Positions 47,968 to 59,200 of a stretch of 64,000 nucleotides of DNA are shown here, piece after piece (within the stretch, counting starts at the first letter, position 1; the number at the start of each line of letters is the position of its first letter). The notes under the pieces are model-generated. The model was not told the origin of the DNA, ran no database searches, and worked only from the letters and a program-made list of their open reading frames with translations. The translations under genes and the position numbers were made by a program. The stretch is from Hydractinia symbiolongicarpus (Eukaryota > Cnidaria > Hydrozoa > Anthoathecata > Hydractiniidae): assembly GCF_029227915.1 (NCBI RefSeq), contig NC_079877.1:32639851-32703850 (forward strand), written 5' to 3'.

Positions 47968-49388
47968 TGAGTTTACTCCCTGGGTACTTTCTTTGTATAC
48001 TTTTGACTATACGGGCCAAGCCCGGGATTTACGGGAAATGGCGGGTTTTCGTTTGCCGGTGATTAAACTTCTTTTATTCAGTGTCAAATCAAAAATTAAA
48101 ACATTTTTGAAAACTACAAGTCTCATGCGTTTTAGTGGTGAAAAAAAAAATTTAAAAAATCGTTCGGGAAATGAGTTTACTCCCTGGGTAATTTCTTTGT
48201 ATACATTCGACTACACGGGCCAAGCCCGGGATTTAGGGGAAATCGCGGGTTTTCGTTTGCCGGCGATTAAACCTCTTTCATTAGCGTCTCATCAAAAATG
48301 AAAACATTTTTGAAAACTACAAGTCTCATGCGTTTTAGTGGTGAAAAAATAATTTAAAAAATCGTTCGAGAAATGAGTTTACTCCCTGGGTACCTTCTTT
48401 GTATACTTTTGACTTTACGGGCCAAGCCCGGGATTTAAGGGAAATGGCGGGTTTTTGTTTGCCGGTGATTAAACTTCTTTTATTCAGCGTCTCATCACAA
48501 ATGAAAACATTTTTGAAAACTACAAGTCTTATGCGTTTTAGTGGTGAAAAAATAATTTAAAAAATCGTTGTGGAAATGAGTTTACTCACAGGGTACTTTC
48601 TTTGTTTACATTTGACTATACGGGCTAAGCCCGGGATTTACGGGAAATCGCGGGGTTTCGTTTGCCGGCGATTAAACCTCTTTCATTAAGCGTCTCATCA
48701 AAAATGAAAACATTTTTGAAACCTACAAGTCTCATGCGTTTTAGTGGTGAAAAGAAAAATTTAAAAAATCGTTCGGGAAATGAGTTTACTCCCTGGGTAA
48801 TTTCTTTGTATACATTCGACTACACGGGCCAAGCCCGGGATTTAGGGGAAATCGCGGGTTTTCGTTTGCCGGCGATTAAACCTCTTTCATTAGCGTCTCA
48901 TCAAAAATGAAAACATTTTTGAAAACTACAAGTCTCATGCGTTTTAGTGGTGAAAAAATAATTTAAAAAATCGTTCGAGAAATGAGTTTACTCCCTGGGT
49001 ACCTTCTTTGTATACTTTTGACTTTACGGGCCAAGCCCGGGATTTAAGGGAAATGGCGGGTTTTTGTTTGCCGGTGATTAAACTTCTTTTATTCAGCGTC
49101 TCATCACAAATGAAAACATTTTTGAAAACTACAAGTCTCATGCGTTTTAGTGGTGAAAAGATAATTTAAAAAATCGTTTTGGAAATGAGTTTACTCACAG
49201 GGTACTTTCTTTGTATACATTCTACTATGCGGGCCAAGCCCGGGATTTACGGGAAATCGCGGGTTTTCGTTTGCCCTCGATTAATCCACTTTCATTAAAC
49301 GTATCATCAAAAATGAAAACATTTCTGAAAACTACAAGTCTCATGCGTTTTAGTGGTGAAAAAATAATTTAAAAAATCGTTCGGGAAA
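47968..49388 (+). repeat. 7-monomer cassette B (period 1483 bp)
   Basis: The order is 'caaatcaaaaatt', 'gggtaatttctttg', 'ttcgagaaatgag', 'ttgtggaaatgag', 'gggtaatttctttg', 'ttcgagaaatgag' and 'gccctcgattaatcc'. The last four monomers match cassette A at offset 1483. The first ones instead repeat the internal 'gggtaattt' and 'ttcgag' pair. Confidence 0.8.
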
Positions 49389-49450
49389 TGAGTTTACAAG
49401 TCTCATGGGCTTTAGTGGCGAAATAATAATTTAAAAAATCGTTCGGGAAA
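49389..49450 (+). repeat. 62-bp truncated monomer 6
   Basis: It lies 1483 bp after copy 5, at the end of a seven-monomer cassette. Junction and neighbours are unchanged. Confidence 0.95.
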
Positions 49451-51277
49451 TGAGTTTACTCCCTGGGTACTTTCTTTGTATACTTTTGACTATACGGGCC
49501 AAGCCCGGGATTTACGGGAAATGGCGGGTTTTCGTTTGCCGGTGATTAAACTTCTTTTATTCAGTGTCAAATCAAAAATTAAAACATTTTTGAAAACTAC
49601 AAGTCTCATGCGTTTTAGTGGTGAAAAAAAAAATTTAAAAAATCGTTCGGGAAATGAGTTTACTCCCTGGGTAATTTCTTTGTATACATTCGACTACACG
49701 GGCCAAGCCCGGGATTTAGGGGAAATCGCGGGTTTTCGTTTGCCGGCGATTAAACCTCTTTCATTAGCGTCTCATCAAAAATGAAAACATTTTTGAAAAC
49801 TACAAGTCTCATGCGTTTTAGTGGTGAAAAAATAATTTAAAAAATCGTTCGAGAAATGAGTTTACTCCCTGGGTACCTTCTTTGTATACTTTTGACTTTA
49901 CGGGCCAAGCCCGGGATTTAAGGGAAATGGCGGGTTTTTGTTTGCCGGTGATTAAACTTCTTTTATTCAGCGTCTCATCACAAATGAAAACATTTTTGAA
50001 AACTACAAGTCTTATGCGTTTTAGTGGTGAAAAAATAATTTAAAAAATCGTTGTGGAAATGAGTTTACTCACAGGGTACTTTCTTTGTTTACATTTGACT
50101 ATACGGGCTAAGCCCGGGATTTACGGGAAATCGCGGGGTTTCGTTTGCCGGCGATTAAACCTCTTTCATTAAGCGTCTCATCAAAAATGAAAACATTTTT
50201 GAAACCTACAAGTCTCATGCGTTTTAGTGGTGAAAAGAAAAATTTAAAAAATCGTTCGGAAAATGAGTTTACTCCCTGTGTACTTTCTTTGTATACAATC
50301 GAATACACGGGCCAAGCCCGGGATTTAGGGGAAATCGCTTGTTTTCGTTTGCCGGCGATTAAACCTCTTTCATTAAGCGTCTCATCAAAAATAAAACATT
50401 TTTGAAAACTACAAGTCTCATGCGCTTTAGTGGTGAAATAATAATTTGAAAAATCGTTCGGAAAATGAGTTTACTCCCTGGGTACTTTCTTTGTATACTT
50501 TTGACTATACGGGCCAAGCCCGGGATTTACGGCGAATCGCGGGTTTTCGTTTGCCGGCGATTAAACCTCTTTTATTCAGCGTCTCATCACAAATGAAAAC
50601 ATTTTTGAAAACTACAAGTCTCATGCGTTTTAGTGGTGAAAAAAAAAATTTAAAAAATCGTTCGGGAAATGAGTTTACTCCCTGGGTAATTTCTTTGTAT
50701 ACATTCGACTACACGGGCCAAGCCCGGGATTTAGGGGAAATCGCGGGTTTTCGTTTGCCGGCGATTAAACCTCTTTCATTAGCGTCTCATCAAAAATGAA
50801 AACATTTTTGAAAACTACAAGTCTCATGCGTTTTAGTGGTGAAAAAATAATTTAAAAAATCGTTCGAGAAATGAGTTTACTCCCTGGGTACCTTCTTTGT
50901 ATACTTTTGACTTTACGGGCCAAGCCCGGGATTTAAGGGAAATGGCGGGTTTTTGTTTGCCGGTGATTAAACTTCTTTTATTCAGCGTCTCATCACAAAT
51001 GAAAACATTTTTGAAAACTACAAGTCTCATGCGTTTTAGTGGTGAAAAGATAATTTAAAAAATCGTTTTGGAAATGAGTTTACTCACAGGGTACTTTCTT
51101 TGTATACATTCTACTATGCGGGCCAAGCCCGGGATTTACGGGAAATCGCGGGTTTTCGTTTGCCCTCGATTAATCCACTTTCATTAAACGTATCATCAAA
51201 AATGAAAACATTTCTGAAAACTACAAGTCTCATGCGTTTTAGTGGTGAAAAAATAATTTAAAAAATCGTTCGGGAAA
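49451..51277 (+). repeat. 9-monomer cassette C
   Basis: It opens and closes like cassette B but has extra monomers in the middle. These include the 'ccctgtgtac' and 'tacaatcgaatacacgg' monomer near 50280 and the 'acggcgaatcgcggg' monomer near 50530. The gain looks like an insertion by exchange with the 42-46 kb cassettes. Confidence 0.8.
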
Positions 51278-51339
51278 TGAGTTTACAAGTCTCATGGGCT
51301 TTAGTGGCGAAATAATAATTTAAAAAATCGTTCGGGAAA
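51278..51339 (+). repeat. 62-bp truncated monomer 7
   Basis: It lies 1889 bp after copy 6 (nine monomers plus 62 bp), closing the longest cassette of the 47-56 kb series. Confidence 0.95.
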
Positions 51340-52151
51340 TGAGTTTACTCCCTGGGTACTTTCTTTGTATACTTTTGACTATACGGGCCAAGCCCGGGAT
51401 TTACGGGAAATGGCGGGTTTTCGTTTGCCGGTGATTAAACTTCTTTTATTCAGTGTCAAATCAAAAATTAAAACATTTTTGAAAACTACAAGTCTCATGC
51501 GTTTTAGTGGTGAAAAAAAAAATTTAAAAAATCGTTCGGGAAATGAGTTTACTCCCTGGGTAATTTCTTTGTATACATTCGACTACACGGGCCAAGCCCG
51601 GGATTTAGGGGAAATCGCGGGTTTTCGTTTGCCGGCGATTAAACCTCTTTCATTAGCGTCTCATCAAAAATGAAAACATTTTTGAAAACTACAAGTCTCA
51701 TGCGTTTTAGTGGTGAAAAAATAATTTAAAAAATCGTTCGAGAAATGAGTTTACTCCCTGGGTACCTTCTTTGTATACTTTTGACTTTACGGGCCAAGCC
51801 CGGGATTTAAGGGAAATGGCGGGTTTTTGTTTGGCGGTGATTAAACTTCTTTTATTCAGCGTCTCATCACAAATGAAAATATTTTTGAAAACTACAAGTC
51901 TCATGCGTTTTAGTGGTGAAAAGATAATTTAAAAAATCGTTTTGGAAATGAGTTTACTCACAGGGTACTTTCTTTGTATACATTCTACTATGCCGGCCAA
52001 GCCCGGGATTTACGGGAAATCGCGGGTTTTCGTTTGCCCTCGATTAATCCACTTTCATTAAACGTATCATCAAAAATGAAAACATTTCTGAAAACTACAA
52101 GTCTCATGCGTTTTAGTGGTGAAAAAATAATTTAAAAAATCGTTCGGGAAA

Positions 52152-52213
52152 TGAGTTTACAAGTCTCATGGGCTTTAGTGGCGAAATAATAGTTTAAAAA
52201 ATCGTTCGGGAAA
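52152..52213 (+). repeat. 62-bp truncated monomer 8
   Basis: It lies 874 bp after copy 7 (four monomers plus 62 bp). It carries a private change, 'aataatagttt' for 'aataataattt', and the following monomer reads 'gtgtcaaaccaaaaatt'. Confidence 0.95.
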
Positions 52214-52823
52214 TGAGTTTACTCCCTGGGTACTTTCTTTGTATACTTTTGACTATACGGGCCAAGCCTGGGATTTACGGGAAATGGCGGGTTTTCGTTT
52301 GCCGGTGATTAAACTTCTTTTATTCAGTGTCAAACCAAAAATTAAAACATTTTTGAAAACTACTAGTCTCATGCGTTTTAGTGGTGAAAAAAAAAATTTA
52401 AAAAATCGTTCGGGAAATGAGTTTACTCCCTGGGTAATTTCTTTGTATACATTCGACTACACGGGCCAAGCCCGGGATTTAGGGGAAATCGCTGGTTTTC
52501 GTTTGCCGGTGATTAAACTTCTTTTATTCAGTGTCTAATCAAAAATGAAAACATTTTTGAAAACTACAAGTGTCATGCGTTTTAGTGGTGAAAAGATAAT
52601 TTAAAAAATCGTTTTGGAAATGAGTTTACTCACAGGGTACTTTCTTTGTATACATTCTACTATGCGGGCCAAGCCCGGGATTTACGGGAAATCGCGGGTT
52701 TTCGTTTGCCCTCGATTAATCCACTTTCATTATACGTATCATCAAAAATGAAAACATTTCTGAAAACTACAAGTCTCATGCGTTTTAGTGGTGAAAAAAT
52801 AATTTAAAAAATCGTTCGGGAAA

Positions 52824-52885
52824 TGAGTTTACAAGTCTCATGGGCTTTAGTGGCGAAATAATAATTTAAAAAATCGTTCGGGAAA
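52824..52885 (+). repeat. 62-bp truncated monomer 9
   Basis: It lies 672 bp after copy 8 (three monomers plus 62 bp). The next monomer starts with 'tcacaggg' instead of 'tccctggg' but keeps the 'caaatcaaaaatt' marker. Confidence 0.95.
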
Positions 52886-54103
52886 TGAGTTTACTCACAG
52901 GGTACTTTCTTTGTATACTTTTGACTATACGGGCCAAGCCCGGGATTTACGGGAAATGGCGGGTTTTCGTTTGCCGGTGATTAAACTTCTTTTATTCAGT
53001 GTCAAATCAAAAATTAAAACATTTTTGAAAACTACAAGTCTCATGCGTTTTAGTGGTGAAAAAAAAAATTTAAAAAATCGTTCGGGAAATGAGTTTACTC
53101 CCTGGGTAATTTCTTTGTATACATTCGACTACACGGGCCAAGCCCGGGATTTAGGGGAAATCGCGGGTTTTCGTTTGCCGGCGATTAAAACTCTTTCATT
53201 AGCGTCTCATCAAAAATGAAAACATTTTTGAAAACTACAAGTCTCATGCGTTTTAGTGGTGAAAAAATAATTTAAAAAATCGTTCGAGAAATGAGTTTAC
53301 TCCCTGGGTACCTTCTTTGTATACTTTTGACTTTACGGGCCAAGCCCGGGATTTAAGGGAAATGGCGGGTTTTTGTTTGCCGGTGATTAAACTTCTTTTA
53401 TTCAGCGTCTCATCACAAATGAAAACATTTTTCAAAACTACAAGTCTTATGCGTTTTAGTGGTGAAAAAATAATTTAAAAAATCGTTGTGGAAATGAGTT
53501 TACTCACAGGGTACTTTCTTTGTTTACATTTGACTATACGGGCTAAGCCCGGGATTTACGGGAAATCGCGGGGTTTCGTTTGCCGGCGATTAAACCTCTT
53601 TCATTAAGCGTCTCATCAAAAATGAAAACATTTTTGAAACCTACAAGTCTCATGCGTTTTAGTGGTGAAAAGAAAAATTTAAAAAATCGTTCGGAAAATG
53701 AGTTTACTCCCTGGGTACTTTCTTTGTATACAATCGAATACACGGGCCAAGCCCGGGATTTAGGGGAAATCGCTTGTTTTCGTTTGCCGGCGATTAAACC
53801 TCTTTCATTAAGCGTCTCATCAAAAATAAAACATTTTTGAAAACTACAAGTCTCATGCGCTTTAGTGGTGAAATAATAATTTGAAAAATCGTTCGGAAAA
53901 TGAGTTTACTCCCTGGGTACTTTCTTTGTATACATTCTACTATGCGGGCCAAGCCCGGGATTTACGGGAAATCGCGGGTTTTCGTTTGCCCTCGATTAAT
54001 CCACTTTCATTAAACGTATCATCAAAAATGAAAACATTTCTGAAAACTACAAGTCTCATGCGTTTTAGTGGTGAAAAAATAATTTAAAAAATCGTTCGGG
54101 AAA

Positions 54104-54165
54104 TGAGTTTACAAGTCTCATGGGCTTTAGTGGCGAAATAATAATTTAAAAAATCGTTCGGGAAA
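54104..54165 (+). repeat. 62-bp truncated monomer 10
   Basis: It lies 1280 bp after copy 9 (six monomers plus 62 bp) and exactly 2826 bp after copy 7, the start of a 2826-bp duplication. Confidence 0.95.
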
Positions 54166-54977
54166 TGAGTTTACTCCCTGGGTACTTTCTTTGTATACTT
54201 TTGACTATACGGGCCAAGCCCGGGATTTACGGGAAATGGCGGGTTTTCGTTTGCCGGTGATTAAACTTCTTTTATTCAGTGTCAAATCAAAAATTAAAAC
54301 ATTTTTGAAAACTACAAGTCTCATGCGTTTTAGTGGTGAAAAAAAAAATTTAAAAAATCGTTCGGGAAATGAGTTTACTCCCTGGGTAATTTCTTTGTAT
54401 ACATTCGACTACACGGGCCAAGCCCGGGATTTAGGGGAAATCGCGGGTTTTCGTTTGCCGGCGATTAAACCTCTTTCATTAGCGTCTCATCAAAAATGAA
54501 AACATTTTTGAAAACTACAAGTCTCATGCGTTTTAGTGGTGAAAAAATAATTTAAAAAATCGTTCGAGAAATGAGTTTACTCCCTGGGTACCTTCTTTGT
54601 ATACTTTTGACTTTACGGGCCAAGCCCGGGATTTAAGGGAAATGGCGGGTTTTTGTTTGGCGGTGATTAAACTTCTTTTATTCAGCGTCTCATCACAAAT
54701 GAAAACATTTTTGAAAACTACAAGTCTCATGCGTTTTAGTGGTGAAAAGATAATTTAAAAAATCGTTTTGGAAATGAGTTTACTCACAGGGTACTTTCTT
54801 TGTATACATTCTACTATGCCGGCCAAGCCCGGGATTTACGGGAAATCGCGGGTTTTCGTTTGCCCTCGATTAATCCACTTTCATTAAACGTATCATCAAA
54901 AATGAAAACATTTCTGAAAACTACAAGTCTCATGCGTTTTAGTGGTGAAAAAATAATTTAAAAAATCGTTCGGGAAA

Positions 54978-55039
54978 TGAGTTTACAAGTCTCATGGGCT
55001 TTAGTGGCGAAATAATAATTTAAAAAATCGTTCGGGAAA
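54978..55039 (+). repeat. 62-bp truncated monomer 11
   Basis: It lies 874 bp after copy 10 and 2826 bp after copy 8. It does not share the private change of copy 8, so that change arose after the duplication or was lost. Confidence 0.95.
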
Positions 55040-55649
55040 TGAGTTTACTCCCTGGGTACTTTCTTTGTATACTTTTGACTATACGGGCCAAGCCTGGGAT
55101 TTACGGGAAATGGCGGGTTTTCGTTTGCCGGTGATTAAACTTCTTTTATTCAGTGTCAAACCAAAAATTAAAACATTTTTGAAAACTACAAGTCTCATGC
55201 GTTTTAGTGGTGAAAAAAAAAATTTAAAAAATCGTTCGGGAAATGAGTTTACTCCCTGGGTAATTTCTTTGTATACATTCGACTACACGGGCCAAGCCCG
55301 GGATTTAGGGGAAATCGCTGGTTTTCGTTTGCCGGTGATTAAACTTCTTTTATTCAGTGTCTAATCAAAAATGAAAACATTTTTGAAAACTACAAGTGTC
55401 ATGCGTTTTAGTGGTGAAAAGATAATTTAAAAAATCGTTTTGGAAATGAGTTTACTCACAGGGTACTTTCTTTGTATACATTCTACTATGCGGGCCAAGC
55501 CCGGGATTTACGGGAAATCGCGGGTTTTCGTTTGCCCTCGATTAATCCACTTTCATTAAACGTATCATCAAAAATGAAAACATTTCTGAAAACTACAAGT
55601 CTCATGCGTTTTAGTGGTGAAAAAATAATTTAAAAAATCGTTCGGGAAA

Positions 55650-55711
55650 TGAGTTTACAAGTCTCATGGGCTTTAGTGGCGAAATAATAATTTAAAAAAT
55701 CGTTCGGGAAA
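55650..55711 (+). repeat. 62-bp truncated monomer 12 (last)
   Basis: It lies 672 bp after copy 11 and 2826 bp after copy 9. No further truncated copy occurs in the remaining 8.3 kb. Confidence 0.95.
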
Positions 55712-55930
55712 TGAGTTTACTCCCTGGGTACTTTCTTTGTATACTTTTGACTATACGGGCCAAGCCCGGGATTTAAGGGAAATGGCGGGTTTTCGTTTGC
55801 CAGTGATTAAACTTCTTTTATTCAGTGTCAAATCAAAAATTAAAACATTTTTGAAAACTACAAGTCTCATGCGTTTTAGTGGTGAAAAGATAATTTAAAA
55901 AATCGTTTTGGAAATGAGTTTACTCACAGG

Positions 55931-58090
55931 GTACTTTCTTTGTATACATTCGACTATACGGGCCAAGCCCGGGATTTACGGGAAATCGCGGGTTTTCGTT
56001 TGCCTGCGATTAAACCACTTTCATTAAGCGTCTCATCAAAAATGAAAACATTTGTGAAAACTACAAGTCTCATGCGTTTTAGTGATGAAAAAATAATTTA
56101 AAAAATCGTTCGGGAAATGAGTTTACTACCTGGGTACTTTCTTTGTATACTTTTGACTATACGGGCGGAGTCCGGGATTTACGGGAAGTCGCGGGTTTTC
56201 GTTTGCCGGCGATTAAACTTCTTTTATTCAGCGTTTAATCAAAAATGAAAACACTTTTGAAAACTACAAGTCTCATGCGTTTTAGTGGTGAAAAAATAAT
56301 ATAAAAAATCGTTCGGGAAATGAGTTTACTCCCTGGGTACTTTCTTTGTATACTTTTGACTATACGGGCCAAGCCCAAGATTTGCTGGAAATGGCGGGTT
56401 TTCGTTTGCCGGCGATTAAACTTTTTTTATTCAGTGTCTCATCAAAAATGAAAACATTTTTGAAAACTACAAGTCTCATGCGTTTCAGTGGTGAAAAAAT
56501 AATATAAAAAATCGTTCGGAAAATGAGTTTACTCACAGGGTACTTTCTTTGTATACTTTTGACTATACGGGCCAAGCCCGGGATTTACGGGAAATGGCGG
56601 GTTTTCGTTTGCCGGCGATTAAACTTCTTTTATTCAGTGTCTCATCAAAAATGAAAACATTTTTGAAAACTACAAGTCTCATGCGTTTTAGTGGTGAAAA
56701 AATAATATAAAAAATCGTTTGGGAAATGAGTTTACTCCCTGGGTACTTTCTTTGTATACTTTTGATTATACGGGCCGAGTCCGGGGTTTACGGGAAATGG
56801 CGGGTTTTCGTTTGCCGGCGATTAAACTTCTTTTATTCAGCGTCTCATCAAAAATGAAAACATTTTTAAAAACTACAAGTCTCATGCGTTTTAGTGGTGA
56901 AAAAATAATATAAAAAATCGTTCGTGAAATGAGTTTACTCCCTGGGTACTTTCTTTGTATACCTTTGACTATACGGGCCAAGCCCGGGATTTACGGGAAA
57001 TGGCGGGTTTTCGTTTGCCGGCGATTAAACTTCTTTTATTCAGTGTCTCATCAAAAATGAAAACATTTTTAAAAACTACAAGTCTCGTGCGTTTTAGTGG
57101 TGAAAAGATAATTTAAAAAATCGTTTTGGAAATGAGTTTACTCACAAGGTACTTTCTTTGTACACATTCGACTATACCGGCCAAGCCCGGGATTTACGGG
57201 AAATCGCGGGTTTTCGTTTGCCGGCGATTAAACCACTTTCATTAAGCGTCTCATCAAAAATGAAAACATTTCTGAAAACTACAAGTCTCATGAGTTTTAG
57301 TGGTGAAAAAATAATTTAAAAAATCGTTCGGGAAATGAGTTTACTCCCTGGGTACTTTCTTTGTATACTTTTGACTATACGGGCCAAGCCCGGCATTTAC
57401 GGGAAATGGCGGGTTTTCGTTTGCCGGCGATTAAACTTCTTTTATTCAGTGTCTCATCAAAAATGAAAACATTTTTGAAAACTACAAGTCTCATGCGTTT
57501 TAGTGGTGAAAAAATAATATAAAAAATCGTTCGGGAAATGAGTTTACTCACAGGGTACTTTCTTTGTATACATTCGACTATACGGGCCAAGCCCGGGATT
57601 TACGGGAAATCGCGGGTTTTCGTTTGCCTGCGATTAAACAACTTTCATTAAGGGTCTCATCAAAAATGAAAACATTTCTGAAAACTACAAGTCTCATGCG
57701 TTTTAGTGGTGAAAAAATAATTTAAAAAATCGTTCGGGAAATGAGTTTACACACTGGGTACTTTCTTTGTATACTTTTAAATATACGGGCCGAGTCCGGG
57801 ATTTACGGGAAGTCGCGGGTTTTCGTTTGCCGGCGATTAAACTTCTTTTATTCAGCGTCTCATCAAAAATGAAAACATTTTTAAAAACTACAAGTCTCAT
57901 GCGTTTTAGTGGTGAAAAAATAATATAAAAAATCGTTCGTGAAATGAGTTTACTCCCTGGGTACTTTCTTTGTATACTTTTGACTATACGGGCCAAGCCC
58001 GGGATTTACGGGAAATGGCGGGTTTTCGTTTGCCGGCGATTAAACTTCTTTTATTCAGTGTCTCATCAAAAATGAAAACATTTTTGAAAA
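55931..58090 (+). repeat. Right-hand subfamily, mixed monomers
   Basis: A new marker set appears here: 'gtgaaaaaataatataaaa' (TATA in place of TTTA), 'ttcgtgaaatgag', 'gattatacgggccgagtc', 'cacaaggtac' and 'gtctcgtgcg'. No truncated monomers are present. The near-uniform TATAAA form removes a stop on the other strand, so minus-strand open frames of 71 codons recur here. They are repeat artefacts. Confidence 0.75.
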
Positions 58091-58699
58091 CTACAAGTCT
58101 CGTGCGTTTTATTGGTGAAAAGATAATTTAAAAAATCGTTTTGGAAATGAGTTTACTCACAAGGTACTTTCTTTGTACACATTCGACTATAGCGGCCAAG
58201 CCCGGGATTTACGGGAAATCGCGGGTTTTCGTTTGCCGGCGATTAAACCACTTTCATTAAGCGTCTCATCAAAAATGAAAACATTTCTGAAAACTACAAG
58301 TCTCATGAGTTTTAGTGGTGAAAAAATAATTTAAAAAATCGTTCGGGAAATGAGTTTACTCCCTGGGTACTTTCTTTGTATACTTTTGACTATACGGGCC
58401 AAGCCCGGCATTTACGGGAAATGGCGGGTTTTCGTTTGCTGGCGATTAAACTTCTTTTATTCAGTGTCTCATCAAAAATGAAAACATTTTTGAAAACTAC
58501 AAGACTCACGCGTTTTAGTGGTGAAAAAATAATATAAAAAATCGTTCGGGAAATGAGTTTACTCCCTGGGTACTTTCTTTGTATACTTTTGATTATACGG
58601 GCCGAGTCCGGGGTTTACGGGAAATGGCGGGTTTTCGTTTGCCGGCGATTAAACTTCTTTTATTCAGTGTCTCATCAAAAATGAAAACATTTTTGAAAA
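58091..58699 (+). repeat. 3-monomer unit (609 bp), copy 1
   Basis: The markers 'gtgcgttttattggtg', 'cacaaggtac' with 'tttgtacac', and 'ctatagcggccaagcc' recur 609 bp later, exactly three monomers. Confidence 0.85.
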
Positions 58700-59200
58700 C
58701 TACAAGTCTCGTGCGTTTTATTGGTGAAAAGATAATTTAAAAAATCGTTTTGGAAATGAGTTTACTCACAAGGTACTTTCTTTGTACACATTCGACTATA
58801 GCGGCCAAGCCCGGGATTTACGGGAAATCGCGGGTTTTCGTTTGCCGGCGATTAAACCACTTTCATTAAGCGTCTCATCAAAAATGAAAACATTTCTGAA
58901 AACTACAAGTCTCATGAGTTTTAGTGGTGAAAAAATAATTTAAAAAATCGTTCGGGAAATGAGTTTACTCCCTGGGTACTTTCTTTGTATACTTTTGACT
59001 ATACGGGCCAAGCCCGGCATTTACGGGAAATGGCGGGTTTTCGTTTGCTGGCGATTAAACTTCTTTTATTCAGTGTCTCATCAAAAATGAAAACATTTTT
59101 GAAAACTACAAGACTCACGCGTTTTAGTGGTGAAAAAATAATATAAAAAATCGTTCGGGAAATGAGTTTACTCCCTGGGTACTTTCTTTGTATACTTTTG
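58700..59200 (+). repeat. 3-monomer unit, copy 2
   Basis: This is the second copy of the 609-bp unit, including 'aagactcacgcg' and 'gattatacgggccgagtc'. It merges into the 8-monomer unit that follows, where 'cttctttcattcagcg' replaces 'cttcttttattcagtg'. Confidence 0.8.

Larger units (their letters stand above)
51278..54103 (+). repeat. 2826-bp cassette group, copy 1
   Basis: It contains truncated monomers 7, 8 and 9 with 4-, 3- and 6-monomer cassettes between them. The first two cassettes, with their truncated monomers, recur at 54104-55711. A rare 'atgccggccaagcc' change is shared near 51990 and 54817. Confidence 0.85.
54104..55930 (+). repeat. 2826-bp cassette group, partial copy 2
   Basis: This is a partial second copy at offset 2826. 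It ends soon after truncated monomer 12, where the monomer series changes to the 56-64 kb subfamily. Confidence 0.85.

Noticed and set aside
56766-56981. Recurrent 71-codon minus-strand frame in the 56-64 kb block
   Set aside because: It recurs once per monomer because 'aataatataaaa' replaces 'aataatttaaaa', removing a stop. Changes among copies do not favour silent positions by eye. No promoter or start-site context was identified.
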